Of a stretch of 64,000 bases of DNA, positions 9,024-18,318 are shown in pieces. Under the pieces are notes generated by a model. It made no database searches. It was given only the letters and a program-made list of their open reading frames with translations, and was not told the DNA's origin. Origin of the DNA: Roseibium suaedae (GTDB lineage: Bacteria > Pseudomonadota > Alphaproteobacteria > Rhizobiales > Stappiaceae). The position numbers were made by a program, and so were the translations under genes. The stretch lies in the NCBI RefSeq assembly GCF_900142725.1, contig NZ_FRBW01000006.1, positions 62,001 to 126,000 on the forward strand, in the 5' to 3' direction. Every line of letters starts with the position of its first letter. The stretch's first letter is position 1.

Positions 9024-9707
9024 TTACATCCTGGTCTGCTTGTAGATCATGTCGGCAAGGAGGAAATCGATCTCCTCATCGACGTCCTGTGCTTCGATCT
9101 TGGGGATCTCGAACATGTAGGGCCGGAAGCCGATCCGGTTGTGCCGTTCGCGCAGCGCTTCACCTTCGAAAATGTACATGCAGGAGTTTTCCTCATAGAT
9201 CGGAGGAAGGTCCTGGGTACGCAGAAGGATATTGGCGTTGTGGTTGATCGGCCGGGCAAGCTGATCCCAGAAGCGGGACTGGATGCGGGTGACGCCGAAA
9301 AGGGAGTCATAGATCGGGTAGTTCTCAAAGAAGCGGTCGACCGCGTTCCGGAGGGTTTCCACGGTCAGAAGCGGATTGGTGGAATGCGTCTGCAGGTAAT
9401 ATTTGGACGGCACCTGGGAAATGTCGTGCAGAAGCACATCGTTCATCGGCGTCATGCCGTCGCGCAGGTGCGCCGGGCGCTCGAGAAGAATGACTTCGGG
9501 AAAATCCTTGGTGCAAATGTCCTGAATGTTCGGAGAATCCGTATCGATCACGACACGGTCAATCTTGTCGCAGGCCAATAGCGTCTCAAGCGTGTGCTGA
9601 AAGAGCGGCTTGCCGTCGCCAAAGGGACGGTAGTTCTTGCCTTTCACGCGTTCAGAGTTGTGACGCATAGGCATCAATGCAACTAGAGTGTGTTTTTCCA
9701 TCTTCAA
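9024..9707 (-). CDS. CMP-N-acylneuraminate/CMP-Kdo-type cytidylyltransferase
   Basis: 227 residues, the usual size for this family. ALMPMRHNSERVKGKNYRPF is the N-terminal CTP-binding loop (the P-x-R-x-x-S-x-R-x-x-x-K-N pattern). LQTHSTNPLLT and the acidic end DVDEEIDFLLA, a metal-binding segment, also fit. It would activate an acidic 9- or 8-carbon sugar with CMP in the cytosol for the cluster's transferases. No sialic-acid synthase is visible in the window, so the sugar must be made elsewhere or beyond the left edge. The exact sugar (neuraminate, legionaminate, Kdo-like) cannot be fixed. Confidence 0.85.
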   Translation of the reverse strand: MKMEKHTLVALMPMRHNSERVKGKNYRPFGDGKPLFQHTLETLLACDKIDRVVIDTDSPNIQDICTKDFPEVILLERPAHLRDGMTPMNDVLLHDISQVPSKYYLQTHSTNPLLTVETLRNAVDRFFENYPIYDSLFGVTRIQSRFWDQLARPINHNANILLRTQDLPPIYEENSCMYIFEGEALRERHNRIGFRPYMFEIPKIEAQDVDEEIDFLLADMIYKQTRM

Positions 9708-9733
9708 ACCTGTCCGGTTAAGTTATCGGAAAT

Positions 9734-10777
9734 CTAATTGTTCTGCTGCAGCTTCAAATCCGCTTCGTACCAAGCTTCGTAGCCGCCGTTTGTTGAGTCA
9801 AATGGGTTCGGAAATGCTTCCTTCAGATCGCCGCGGTATCTGTAAAGCTCACGTGCCGCTTTTGGAATAGGGTTTCCAGAACTATATACTCCATAAAACC
9901 AGTATCTCTCCGGAATGCGGCGATCAACGTTTGCTGCCACAAGCTTTTTGTACCACGCCCAAATCTCATAAACCTCGGTATTATCCTTTGCATACCGCCG
10001 CGTCATGGTGTCGCCGATCGGGCCGAGCTTTGTAAAGTGGTAGAAGCGCAGCATGTGTTCGGAATTGACGTAAAACCGGCCATCGTCCTTGCTCGAAATG
10101 ACGCGGCTGTTCAGATTCCAGCTCGCAACGTTGTATCCAGGGTCTCTGACGATATGGACGTTGTCAAAATAGGCAGGAATAAGGTCACACCACTTCTGAT
10201 CGACAAACAGGCCCCTCGGCTTGTCGTCGTAGCAGTAGTTTCTGCAGCGTGCAGACCACCATCTGGCGCATTCCCGGCCGTTTTCGTCATTCCTGACCGC
10301 GATGAAACCCAGATTGTAGGTTCCGTGGATAAGACATGAAACCTCGTTGTCGAGGATCGCGATCGGGTCCTCGTCGTAGCCCGTCTGGTGCGGCGTGAGC
10401 AGAACCGAGTGCTGGTCGAGGAGTTTCTCCAGCGGATGGAGCGGATTGAGAAGGGCGATATCCGGATCGATGTAAAAAACCTTGTCGGCTCCGTCGTTCA
10501 GCAACTTCTCCAGGAAGGGGCCCTTCACGGCCGTGCAGAGTTCGACGACATCGTGCTGGAACATCCAGCCCTTGATTTTAGGGATGTCGAGATCAGTTGC
10601 CCGGAACAGATGATCCCAGGACTCGACGTCGAGATTGATCTCGAAGCCTTCCGGCTCCTCGTCCGTCAGGAGCAGCCAGAGCGTCCAGTCCGGGTGAAAC
10701 TGCTTGATCGTTGCACCCAGTACGCGGGCACGGTCGAGGTATGCGTAGGAAATACTGGTAAAACAATGTACGGACAT
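9734..10777 (-). CDS. Glycosyltransferase, paralogue of the 2283-3326 product
   Basis: 347 residues, the same length and motif order as the 2283-3326 product: TSISYAYLDRARVLGATI, VFYIDPDIALLNP (DxD near residue 105), YNLGFIAVRND, LFVDQKWCDLIPAYFDNV and RFYHFTKLGPIGD. It begins 8 bp after the stop of the large fusion gene at 10786-13809, mirroring the coupled pair at 2283-5599. This supports duplication of a two-gene module. Cytosolic GT-A type transferase; donor unknown. Confidence 0.75.
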   Translation of the reverse strand: MSVHCFTSISYAYLDRARVLGATIKQFHPDWTLWLLLTDEEPEGFEINLDVESWDHLFRATDLDIPKIKGWMFQHDVVELCTAVKGPFLEKLLNDGADKVFYIDPDIALLNPLHPLEKLLDQHSVLLTPHQTGYDEDPIAILDNEVSCLIHGTYNLGFIAVRNDENGRECARWWSARCRNYCYDDKPRGLFVDQKWCDLIPAYFDNVHIVRDPGYNVASWNLNSRVISSKDDGRFYVNSEHMLRFYHFTKLGPIGDTMTRRYAKDNTEVYEIWAWYKKLVAANVDRRIPERYWFYGVYSSGNPIPKAARELYRYRGDLKEAFPNPFDSTNGGYEAWYEADLKLQQNN

Positions 10778-10785
10778 TGATGCTC

Positions 10786-13700
10786 CTAGCCGAGGAAGTG
10801 CTTGGAAAGAGTGCTGAACGTGGCGGTCCCGGTTTCCGAACTCGCAGACCTCAGCTTTACAACGTCATCCCGGAAGGCTCCGGTTTTCAGTTTCGTTGCC
10901 AATTCGTCAGGGCTTGCGCAGGAACGCAGGCCAGGGCTTGTCTCGCACCCTGCAGGCAGATGACTTGCGGTGACGAGCACGCAGCCGGCGGCTCTGGCGG
11001 CATAAAGCGGCAGCGAAACCACCCCGCTGTAGTCTGGCCAGAGAACCACGGCGTCGACGCCATTTTCCTTCAGGGCCGCTGTCAGGCTCGGCGGGTTGAA
11101 GACGTGCAGCGGCACATGCTGGATGCCGCGGCTTCTGGCGTCCTGGCCGCCGATTTGCAGGAATTGATAGCGCTTGTCCTTGGCAAACATGGCTGCGAGC
11201 GCACTGAAGGCCGGCCAGCCCTCTTCCTTGCGAGCAGGTCCGACAAACGCGAGTTTGACAACCGAACCGGGCTGGGAGATGCGCGAAGCGGTCTCGGACG
11301 CCGTGATGTCGAGGTATGGAATGACGGCGGTATTGGGGGCTGTTGCGCCGGCCCTTTCCTGCCAGAACGAAAGGGCCGGCTGGGTCGGGGCAATGACTGT
11401 CAGATCTTCCCGGTCAAGCAGCGTGTCGATCCGCTTCATGTGTTCTGCCCGCCCTGCCCCGTAGTAGCAGACGTTGCAGGAATTCGAATCCGTGGCAGGG
11501 GCCGCGCAATAGGTCAGATCATTTCTGAGCAGCTTGGGGTTCTGGCAAAGCGTGAAATGATCATGAAGCCAGAACAGCTTCTGGCTGAACTCGATGGCCG
11601 CCATGATAAGCTCGATGGCCTCGGGTGCATGCCCCTCCAGGGAATGAATGATCAGAGGCGTGTTGCCCTGATTTCCGGAGCTTTCCGCCAGTGCCCCGGT
11701 GAGCGCCCCGTTGACGGTTTCGGTGGTTGCGGTGCCGATCCGGGAGCCATTGGCGAGGATCTCGAAAATGAAGGCTTCAGGTGCCTCTGCAGATGCCAGA
11801 ACCGGCAGCGGGCGTGCGGGCCTCAGTTCGAGGTAGAGCGTGCCGCCTTTTTGAAACAGCTCCCGCTCTTCAACGGGAAACAGATCGGCTGTTTCACCCT
11901 GGTTGCCGGTCCGGCTTGCCGTGACTGCGACAGCAAGGCCGGCCGGGGATTTCGCCAGCTGGCGGCCGAGAAGCTTCTTGAGCTCACCGGTGGACAGTTG
12001 CGCCTTGGTCGCCACCGCTGCGTCCTGACGGGCAAGCGCCGCGTCCAGGGTGGGCAGGCTCTCGATATGCTCGATTTTGGCTGAAAGGACCTGTTCGGAA
12101 GGCTTCATCTGCCTTGCGTTGCCTGAGCCGGAAGATACCCGGAACAGCTTTTTCGCGGCCCTTCCGACTTCAGCGCTTCCGTTCGCAATCCCGCGCAGTG
12201 GCCCGGTGATCTTCCAGGAAACAGTGTTCTGGAAGGCCTCGCGGGTCAGGAACAACTGATGCTTCAGGTCATCGATTTCGGCCGCCTGCCTTGAAAGGAT
12301 GCTCTTCTGCTCTGCGGTTTGGCGGGAAAGGTCTTCCTGCAGCCTTTGCATGGCGCGCGCGCTTGTCGCTTCCAGCTCGGTGAGTTTCTTCTGGCTGGCG
12401 TGCAGCTTTGCATGAAGGTCAAAGCCTTGCTGCCGGAGGCTTTCCATGCGCTGCTGGTCTTCTGCCGCCCTTGCCTCATGCTCACTGTTGGCCCTGGCAA
12501 GCTCGTCTCTTGCAGACTTGAGCTGCTTTTCCTTGCCTGCGAGCTGCTTGCCGACCTGCGCAATGGACTGAACCAGGTTGACCTCACCCTCGCGGGACAT
12601 TTGAAGCTCCTTGCGGAGCTCCTCGATCAGATGGTCCGACTTCTTCATTGCGGCGTTCAGACCAACGACTTCATCGATCCGGATGTGAACCGCCTCCTGA
12701 AGATCTTCAACGACCTTGTGGGCAGAGACAAGGGCGGCTTCGTAGGCGTTCCGCTCGGTGCGGGATGCCGCAAGAAGGTCGAGTTCGTGGTTCCGGGCGG
12801 CCTCGGTCGCTCTCAAAAGCTCGGCGGTCTTTTCGTGGGTTTCCCTGAGCGCGACGAGTTCGTTCCGGGTCAGGCTCAGGTCGCTTTGAACGTCACTGAG
12901 CGCGATCTTGGCCTGGCGTTCTTCCCGGCTCGCGGTTTCCAGAAACGGCATGGAATTGGCAAGTTCATGCCTGACGGTGTCGAGGGCTTCGAGCGCTTCG
13001 GCAAGCTCAGGTGTCTCTTCCAGCTGCAGCAGGGCCTTGTAGGTCCGGTTCAGCCATCCCCGGGTCACAGGGTCGATGCCGACTTCACTGGAGGTCTGCG
13101 AGTTGTGCTTGAGCGAGTCCTTGAGGAAATCGCCGACTTCGGCTTCCGCGTCTTCTGCGCTCAGCGGGAAGTCGATCTGGGCATCCGCGCCGATCTTGGC
13201 GACGGTCTGCTTCCAGTCCCGGAGCACTGCGTCATAGCTGATGATGGACCGCGGGATGTGTCTGGTCGCAATCTCGCCCTCCAGGACGTGGATGAGCCAA
13301 AGCAATGCGGCATCCTGCCTGGTGTGCGTTGTGGGCCAGAAGCGCGACCTGCGCTCAAGGGAACGCATGACCTCAAGAGGATTGCGGAACGGCAACAGAA
13401 TGCGGATGTCATAGCCGAGGTCCTTCATGACAGTCATGAAGAAATCGGCAAAACGGCAGATGCGGGGATCCTTGACGATGATGAGCGGCTCATCGCCATA
13501 GTCCTGCGCAATGTGTTCCGCGATCTCGCGCCTGGCTTCCTCTTCCCGCTCCGGGGTGAGGTCGGCCATGTTCAGGGGATACCAGTCGTTCCACGCCAGA
13601 CCGAAACTGGACAGAAATTTCTCATTGAACTGAACGAGATAGTCCGGCTCCCAGTGGCCGGTCTCATTCCCTTCGGCAGCGCCCATGCAGCGAAGAGGGA

Positions 13701-13809
13701 GCGCGGTTCCAACCAGGCTGAGGACCCTGGTGATGGCGCTTGTGCCTGAGCGGTGCATTCCGAGAACGAGGATCGCAGTCTTGCTGGATGTTTCTTCTTG
13801 TTTATTCAT
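10786..13809 (-). CDS. Sulfotransferase / coiled-coil / glycosyltransferase fusion
   Basis: 1007 residues in three parts. Residues 1-270 are a P-loop sulfotransferase domain: LVLGMHRSGTSAITRVL (PAPS loop, about 14-30), IVKDPRICRFADFF (about 111-124) and LLPFRNPLEVMRSL. Residues about 285-545 are charged, Ala/Leu/Glu-rich and heptad-like, predicted coiled coil. Residues about 640-1007 form a GT-B-like transferase domain homologous to the C-terminus of the 3323-5599 product, sharing the LTYCAAP and SNSCNVC cysteine cluster. One polypeptide could therefore couple sulfation to chain extension or measure chain length (inference). Long fusions with a coiled coil between catalytic domains are known among chain-length-controlling polysaccharide enzymes. 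Confidence 0.75.
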   Translation of the reverse strand: MNKQEETSSKTAILVLGMHRSGTSAITRVLSLVGTALPLRCMGAAEGNETGHWEPDYLVQFNEKFLSSFGLAWNDWYPLNMADLTPEREEEARREIAEHIAQDYGDEPLIIVKDPRICRFADFFMTVMKDLGYDIRILLPFRNPLEVMRSLERRSRFWPTTHTRQDAALLWLIHVLEGEIATRHIPRSIISYDAVLRDWKQTVAKIGADAQIDFPLSAEDAEAEVGDFLKDSLKHNSQTSSEVGIDPVTRGWLNRTYKALLQLEETPELAEALEALDTVRHELANSMPFLETASREERQAKIALSDVQSDLSLTRNELVALRETHEKTAELLRATEAARNHELDLLAASRTERNAYEAALVSAHKVVEDLQEAVHIRIDEVVGLNAAMKKSDHLIEELRKELQMSREGEVNLVQSIAQVGKQLAGKEKQLKSARDELARANSEHEARAAEDQQRMESLRQQGFDLHAKLHASQKKLTELEATSARAMQRLQEDLSRQTAEQKSILSRQAAEIDDLKHQLFLTREAFQNTVSWKITGPLRGIANGSAEVGRAAKKLFRVSSGSGNARQMKPSEQVLSAKIEHIESLPTLDAALARQDAAVATKAQLSTGELKKLLGRQLAKSPAGLAVAVTASRTGNQGETADLFPVEERELFQKGGTLYLELRPARPLPVLASAEAPEAFIFEILANGSRIGTATTETVNGALTGALAESSGNQGNTPLIIHSLEGHAPEAIELIMAAIEFSQKLFWLHDHFTLCQNPKLLRNDLTYCAAPATDSNSCNVCYYGAGRAEHMKRIDTLLDREDLTVIAPTQPALSFWQERAGATAPNTAVIPYLDITASETASRISQPGSVVKLAFVGPARKEEGWPAFSALAAMFAKDKRYQFLQIGGQDARSRGIQHVPLHVFNPPSLTAALKENGVDAVVLWPDYSGVVSLPLYAARAAGCVLVTASHLPAGCETSPGLRSCASPDELATKLKTGAFRDDVVKLRSASSETGTATFSTLSKHFLG

Positions 13810-13963
13810 TTCTGTTAAAAGCCTGTATCCCCGGACCCAATCTGATTAGCAGATGAGTTTCCTCAGATCACTATGAAAAAAAAAGGTTATATGGCCCTAA
13901 ATAGACGTTCCGGTCAGACAATTCATGTCAAAAATCCGGATCAAACCTGTGGGCGTGCAGGGT

Positions 13964-15034
13964 CTATCTCCGCCTGACATGTGCGGGGTTTCGTTTGCTT
14001 CTTGTCCGCTTTTCTGCCTCCCGGATGAAATGATAGAGGATGAGATCTTTTTCGAGAATATGCTCGATGGTCGGAACGTTGCGGAATATTGCTGCGACTT
14101 CTTCAAATAGCGATTGTGTTGGATTGAAGCGGATCTGGTCCGGGTCGACGCCCAGGGTCTCGCCGATATCTGTGGCGAGCTGAGCGTCCTTCTCGTTGGA
14201 ATTGAAGATCGAGAACTGTGACAGCATGTCGAGGGCGGAGGCGACGGAGTCGCGCGAAACGTCATCCGTGGGGCTGGAGGCCACCAGCTGATGGGTGAAG
14301 GGGGATTCGAACAACCCGAGGACATCCTTGGGTGCTGACTTGAACCGGGCGCGCACATCCGCCTCGTCGGTGATGTTCATGCCGTGGAAATGGCTGATCG
14401 CCGGCTCGTAGAAGATCTTGTCGCGTTCCGAGATGAACGAGAATGGCTTGGTCTTGTAGTGGCTGATTGTCGTCAACCGGATGGCCAGCTCGTAGAATGG
14501 ATCCCGGACGGACGTGATGGTGAGCGTGTCGTCCGTGAAATACTGCTGCACATTCTTGATCAGAACGCGCCCGCTGACATAGGTCGACTTCTGATTGACG
14601 ATTTCGAGCGTCTGTCTCACGCTTTCCGAGCCGAAATGCTCCACGTTGCAGGCATAGAACTGAAAGTTCGAACGCAGGCTCTGATCGAGTTCGCTGTGGG
14701 GCGCAAACTGGGTTTCCAGACGGAAGACCCGCTTCTCGATGTGCAGATGCTCCTGGAACCGGCGATAGAAGGTGAAACCCGTGTTGGCGTCCGAGATCTC
14801 GAGATCCTTCATCTCCTTGAGCCCGGGTATCTTCTTCTCGTTCAGAATGAAGCCGACGATGCCTGTCTCATGATGCCGGTGCTGATAGGTGTTCTCGAGA
14901 AAGACATCGCACTCCGCCCGGTAGACTTCTTCACCGGCGGAGCGGACCACGATCGACGGCTTTGCCGAGAACCCGTCCGGGATCAGGTATCCATGGAGGA
15001 TTGCGCCGCCATCGTTATAGACATTGAAGTACAT
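13964..15034 (-). CDS. Unrecognised polysaccharide-cluster protein
   Basis: 356 residues. The N-terminal 90 residues (YFNVYNDGGAILHGYLIP onward) look like a compact beta-rich domain. Around residue 180, ITSVRDPFYELAIRL resembles the 3'-phosphate-binding VRDP motif of sulfotransferases, but no matching 5' P-loop is visible, so a sulfotransferase call is not justified. The C-terminus is basic (EKRTRSKRN). It lies between the methyltransferase and the large fusion, on the same strand. No family is recognised with confidence; a role in sugar modification or chain handling is suggested only by context. Confidence 0.6.
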   Translation of the reverse strand: MYFNVYNDGGAILHGYLIPDGFSAKPSIVVRSAGEEVYRAECDVFLENTYQHRHHETGIVGFILNEKKIPGLKEMKDLEISDANTGFTFYRRFQEHLHIEKRVFRLETQFAPHSELDQSLRSNFQFYACNVEHFGSESVRQTLEIVNQKSTYVSGRVLIKNVQQYFTDDTLTITSVRDPFYELAIRLTTISHYKTKPFSFISERDKIFYEPAISHFHGMNITDEADVRARFKSAPKDVLGLFESPFTHQLVASSPTDDVSRDSVASALDMLSQFSIFNSNEKDAQLATDIGETLGVDPDQIRFNPTQSLFEEVAAIFRNVPTIEHILEKDLILYHFIREAEKRTRSKRNPAHVRRR

Positions 15035-15097
15035 TCTGCCGCCTCCGGGACCAGAGTGCCGTTGCCTCCGGTCCTGCCTTCTCCAGAAGATCAGATA

Positions 15098-15961
15098 CTA
15101 TTTAGTGATCATTTTTCCATTGGCGAAGAGTTCTGCTCCCGAGAGCTCCGTGGTTTTGTTCGATATTGAGAATGGCGTGAAGTTGCCGGGCTTTCGAAGC
15201 ACCACATCGAAGCTGATCCTGTGCTCCAGCGTTCCAATGGCTTCGATGCGCAGGTCGTCCGCCAGATGCGCTGCGTGGAGCATCCTGAATGTGTCCGCAT
15301 CCGAATTCCACTTGTGCCCGAACTTGCTCGGGTCCTTGCGTGCGTCCCAGGTGTATTTGTAGTCCGGCAGGATGAGGCCGATGCCTCCACCGGGCTTCAG
15401 AACGCTGGCCCAGTGCTTCAGAATGGCAACGGGATCCGGCACATGTTCCAGCATGTGGAGGGCGACGATGAAGTCAATGCTTTCCGGCTTGAAAGGCAAG
15501 TCGTCCGGATTTGCCAGGATGGCGTCCGGCAGAAAGGCATGATGGGACCCCGAAGCGCTCTTGTCCCCGCTGCGCATGATATCGACAGGCGTAAGGTGCG
15601 GGTTGATCCTGCGGTCTCCACAGCCGATGTTGAGGCCGTTCAGTGCTGACGGATCGAAAGTCCGCGGCGCCGCAAGCATCGCAGCGGTTTCTTCATTCCT
15701 TTTGACCAGCGCAACCTCATCCGGAAAATAGATGACCGGTGACTTCGTGCGCAGAGCAAACTCTTCCCGGCTTTTCAGGTCGAAGTGGCAGAGAAGGTCG
15801 AGGTTCTTCTTGCTGTTCAGGTGGCGGAAGTTGATCTTCTTTTCCAGAGCCTCGAAATCAGCGGGCGTCATGGGCTTACGGATCTCCGGCGGATAGTCCG
15901 CGCTGACCGGGCCGGGCGCATTTTTTCTTCTGGATTTGAATAAATTATTTAATTTGAACAA
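15098..15961 (-). CDS. SAM-dependent methyltransferase, class I
   Basis: 287 residues. GLNIGCGDRRINPHLTPVD is motif I of the Rossmann SAM-binding fold, IDFIVALHMLEHVPDP is the motif II/III region typical of the Methyltransf_11/UbiE-like group, and LKPGGGIGLILPDY is the post-motif. The basic N-terminal 30 residues are probably unstructured. Within this cluster it probably methylates a sugar or caps a glycan chain, but that is inference. It sits 39 bp downstream of the GT2 gene at 16001. Confidence 0.8.
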   Translation of the reverse strand: MFKLNNLFKSRRKNAPGPVSADYPPEIRKPMTPADFEALEKKINFRHLNSKKNLDLLCHFDLKSREEFALRTKSPVIYFPDEVALVKRNEETAAMLAAPRTFDPSALNGLNIGCGDRRINPHLTPVDIMRSGDKSASGSHHAFLPDAILANPDDLPFKPESIDFIVALHMLEHVPDPVAILKHWASVLKPGGGIGLILPDYKYTWDARKDPSKFGHKWNSDADTFRMLHAAHLADDLRIEAIGTLEHRISFDVVLRKPGNFTPFSISNKTTELSGAELFANGKMITK

Positions 15962-16000
15962 CTTAGTGCCTCTACTCGGCTCGTTCCCTCGGCGTCTGGC

Positions 16001-16975
16001 TTACGCTTTATAGAGCTTGTGGTCGAGAGATAGTACCCGGCTGACGCCTGCAGGAAGCAGCTGATGTCTGGCACCGAGGAAATGGCCGGTGACAAGGCCG
16101 GCTCTTTGGCCGGACCTGATCAGGCGGTGGCGGACTGTCACCTTGCCGAACCGTGTCTGGTCGAGCTGCTGGAAGAACGGCTGTGCCGGCATTTCGACCA
16201 GGGACTTCAGGAAAGACAGAAAGGTGCCTCCGAGCTCATAGCCGAAGTACTTCTTGAAGTTCCGGGACTCGTCGAAGGCGCGGCGGAGCTGTTCCAGCGG
16301 GCTGTAGTCATGGGAATGATAGACGGTGGCCTCCGGTGCATAGGCTTTGGCATATCCGGCATCGATCACGGCTCTTGCCCAGAGCTGGTCCTCGGCAAAC
16401 TCCACGTCCGGATAAGGGATCTTTTCCCACACGGACTTGCGCAGCAGCGAGTTGTTGTCCGAGTAGAAATGCAGGAACTGGCGCCAGCCGATGTCGTTTT
16501 CGTATTTCTGCGGGTCCAGGTCCCGGTGCACCACCAGCGGATGGGTCAGAAAGCCTTCGAAATGCCGGTCGAGATCGCTCCTGGTGAAAGGCGAGGCCGT
16601 TTCATAGGCGATATGGCGGCCGAAGACACCGGCTATGCCGCTGTCCTGTTCTGCGGCCGCCACCAGATTGGCCAGCCAGTGCTGGTCCGCCGGAAGCGCG
16701 TCGTGGGTCAGAAACGCCACATATTGCGCATCGGCTGCGGCAACGCCCATGTTGCGCGTGCGGCCATGGCCGAAGCTTTCCGGCGCAATCTCGATCAGGC
16801 GAACGCCTTTCAGGCTTGTGACATGCTCAACTGTGCCGTCGCGCGACCCGGAATCGATCACGATCACTTCGAACGGCCAGGGTGTTTCCTGGGTCAGGAC
16901 GCTCTCGAGGACCTGCGTTAACCCGGGCATGGCGTTCTTGGCCGGAATGACGACGGAGCAGCGGTAACGGGCCAT
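16001..16975 (-). CDS. Family 2 glycosyltransferase, rhamnosyltransferase-like
   Basis: 324 residues. The GT2 fold begins VVIPAKNAMPGLTQVLESV, has VIVIDSGSRDGT as nucleotide block, FLTHDALPADQHWL as DxD region, and FAEDQLWARAVIDAG as the catalytic-base segment. The motif spacing resembles rhamnosyltransferases of O-antigen clusters. Its ATG shares one base with the stop of the upstream GT4 gene (16975), so translation is coupled. No membrane helices. Donor sugar is inferred at best. Confidence 0.8.
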   Translation of the reverse strand: MARYRCSVVIPAKNAMPGLTQVLESVLTQETPWPFEVIVIDSGSRDGTVEHVTSLKGVRLIEIAPESFGHGRTRNMGVAAADAQYVAFLTHDALPADQHWLANLVAAAEQDSGIAGVFGRHIAYETASPFTRSDLDRHFEGFLTHPLVVHRDLDPQKYENDIGWRQFLHFYSDNNSLLRKSVWEKIPYPDVEFAEDQLWARAVIDAGYAKAYAPEATVYHSHDYSPLEQLRRAFDESRNFKKYFGYELGGTFLSFLKSLVEMPAQPFFQQLDQTRFGKVTVRHRLIRSGQRAGLVTGHFLGARHQLLPAGVSRVLSLDHKLYKA

Positions 16976-18174
16976 CAGGCGGGCTCCCCCTTTGCTGCCT
17001 GGCCGACCCGTTCAATGAGAGCTGCTTCCACCAGTCTTGCGGACTTCTCCCAGGACAGGTTTTTCACGAAGTCCAGGCCGCCTTGCTGCAGGCCTTTGCG
17101 CCGGTCAGCATCCGCAAGCAGGGCCTCCAGCGTATCGGCGATCCCTTCCGGCGTCGGCCGGGCAAAGGCCATGGTGCTTTCCGGGAAGATGGAGCGCACG
17201 GTGTCCAGGTCCAGATCCACCACTGGCAGCCCGCAGGCCATCATTTCCTTGTTCACCAGCGAATGATTGGTCGCGGAGAAGACGACGCCCAGGGTTGCCT
17301 TGCGGTAGAGATCGGCCAGTTCGGCGCTGCCGAGCACGCCGTGGTCCACGAAAGGATACCTGGTGGTCAGGTTGCCAAGGTCCCAGCCGAAGAAATCCAC
17401 CTCGAACTGGACCCCGCGCGCGTGGAGGATTTCCAGCGCCAGAAACGCCAGTTCCACCGCCCGGCGGGAGGTGACATAGCGGGCATAAAGCGCAATGCGG
17501 TTGCCGCTGCGCGGCGCGGGCTCCAAAGCCCCCTCCCCCAGATTGTAAACGGAAGCGTCATAGGCGAGCGGCCACGAGGTAGACCAGCGGCCGTATTTTT
17601 CGCTCATGATCTTGTGCAGCCACTCTCCGGCGCACAGGCAGTCGAAATCGAAATGATAGGTTGCCTCACTCAGGAGGGCTTCGGCGCCGGCGGCATAGAA
17701 GGCGGGTTCATAGTCCTGCACGAAATAGAACTTGCGGATGAAGCCGCCCATGGCTTCGACCGGATAGCAGGTGAACCGGTCCGTCGCGATCAGGGCATCG
17801 CCCTGCGCATGCGGTGTTTCTTCGGAAAACAGTTCGACCGTGCCGTTGAAGGGCTGGAAATGGGCGTTGATCGTGGCCTTGGCCGCCTCTCCGGTCTTGT
17901 GCTCCGTCGGGTTCTGGACCAGGAAATTGACCTCGTGGCCGAATTCTTCCAGATAGCGGGCGATGCGGAAGATCGTCATGTGGCCGCCCGCACCGGGCAT
18001 GAAGTCCGGAATGACCCAGGTGATGCGCATCCGCTCCGGGCTAAAGTCGGCGACCGGCGGAATGCCGGGGGTTGGCGCATAGCTGACGAATTTGCGCAGG
18101 TGCTCCGCCCGGACCTCAAGCCGCGATTTTTTCCGCTTGAGGCCGAGAAATTTCAACAACTGCACATAAGGCAT
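16975..18174 (-). CDS. Family 4 glycosyltransferase, WsaF-like
   Basis: 399 residues. After a basic leader, RITWVIPDFMPGAGGHMTIF is the glycine-rich acceptor-side loop of GT-B enzymes. FYFVQDYEPAFY, IALYARYVTSRRAVELAF and HSLVNKEMMACGLPVVDLD (donor-site acidic helix) follow. This order matches the WsaF-type rhamnosyltransferase group. It is the first gene of the minus-strand run, with an AT-rich gap upstream (18175-18318) that probably holds divergent promoters for this gene and the plus-strand GT2 gene. Confidence 0.75.
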   Translation of the reverse strand: MPYVQLLKFLGLKRKKSRLEVRAEHLRKFVSYAPTPGIPPVADFSPERMRITWVIPDFMPGAGGHMTIFRIARYLEEFGHEVNFLVQNPTEHKTGEAAKATINAHFQPFNGTVELFSEETPHAQGDALIATDRFTCYPVEAMGGFIRKFYFVQDYEPAFYAAGAEALLSEATYHFDFDCLCAGEWLHKIMSEKYGRWSTSWPLAYDASVYNLGEGALEPAPRSGNRIALYARYVTSRRAVELAFLALEILHARGVQFEVDFFGWDLGNLTTRYPFVDHGVLGSAELADLYRKATLGVVFSATNHSLVNKEMMACGLPVVDLDLDTVRSIFPESTMAFARPTPEGIADTLEALLADADRRKGLQQGGLDFVKNLSWEKSARLVEAALIERVGQAAKGEPA

Positions 18175-18318
18175 GGAAGAACTCGATTTTTATCGCCAAG
18201 ACTGGCTTTGAATAGTCAGGTCTATATAGAGGATGTAATAGGGCCCTTGATGCCTGATCCGGGCGGGAAGTCAATTATTTATGAAGTGTGTTTCTCTCAT
18301 GACAGGCGGCTTGGCCTG

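Noticed and set aside
13964..15034. Calling the 356-residue protein a sulfotransferase
   Set aside because: Only the VRDP-like motif is present; the essential P-loop is not visible.
17083..18318. Upstream extension of the plus-strand GT2 frame (a 921-codon open frame)
   Set aside because: The first 1.2 kb is antisense to the well-supported GT4 gene and has no recognisable domain; the GT2 gene is better started at 18319 or 18250.
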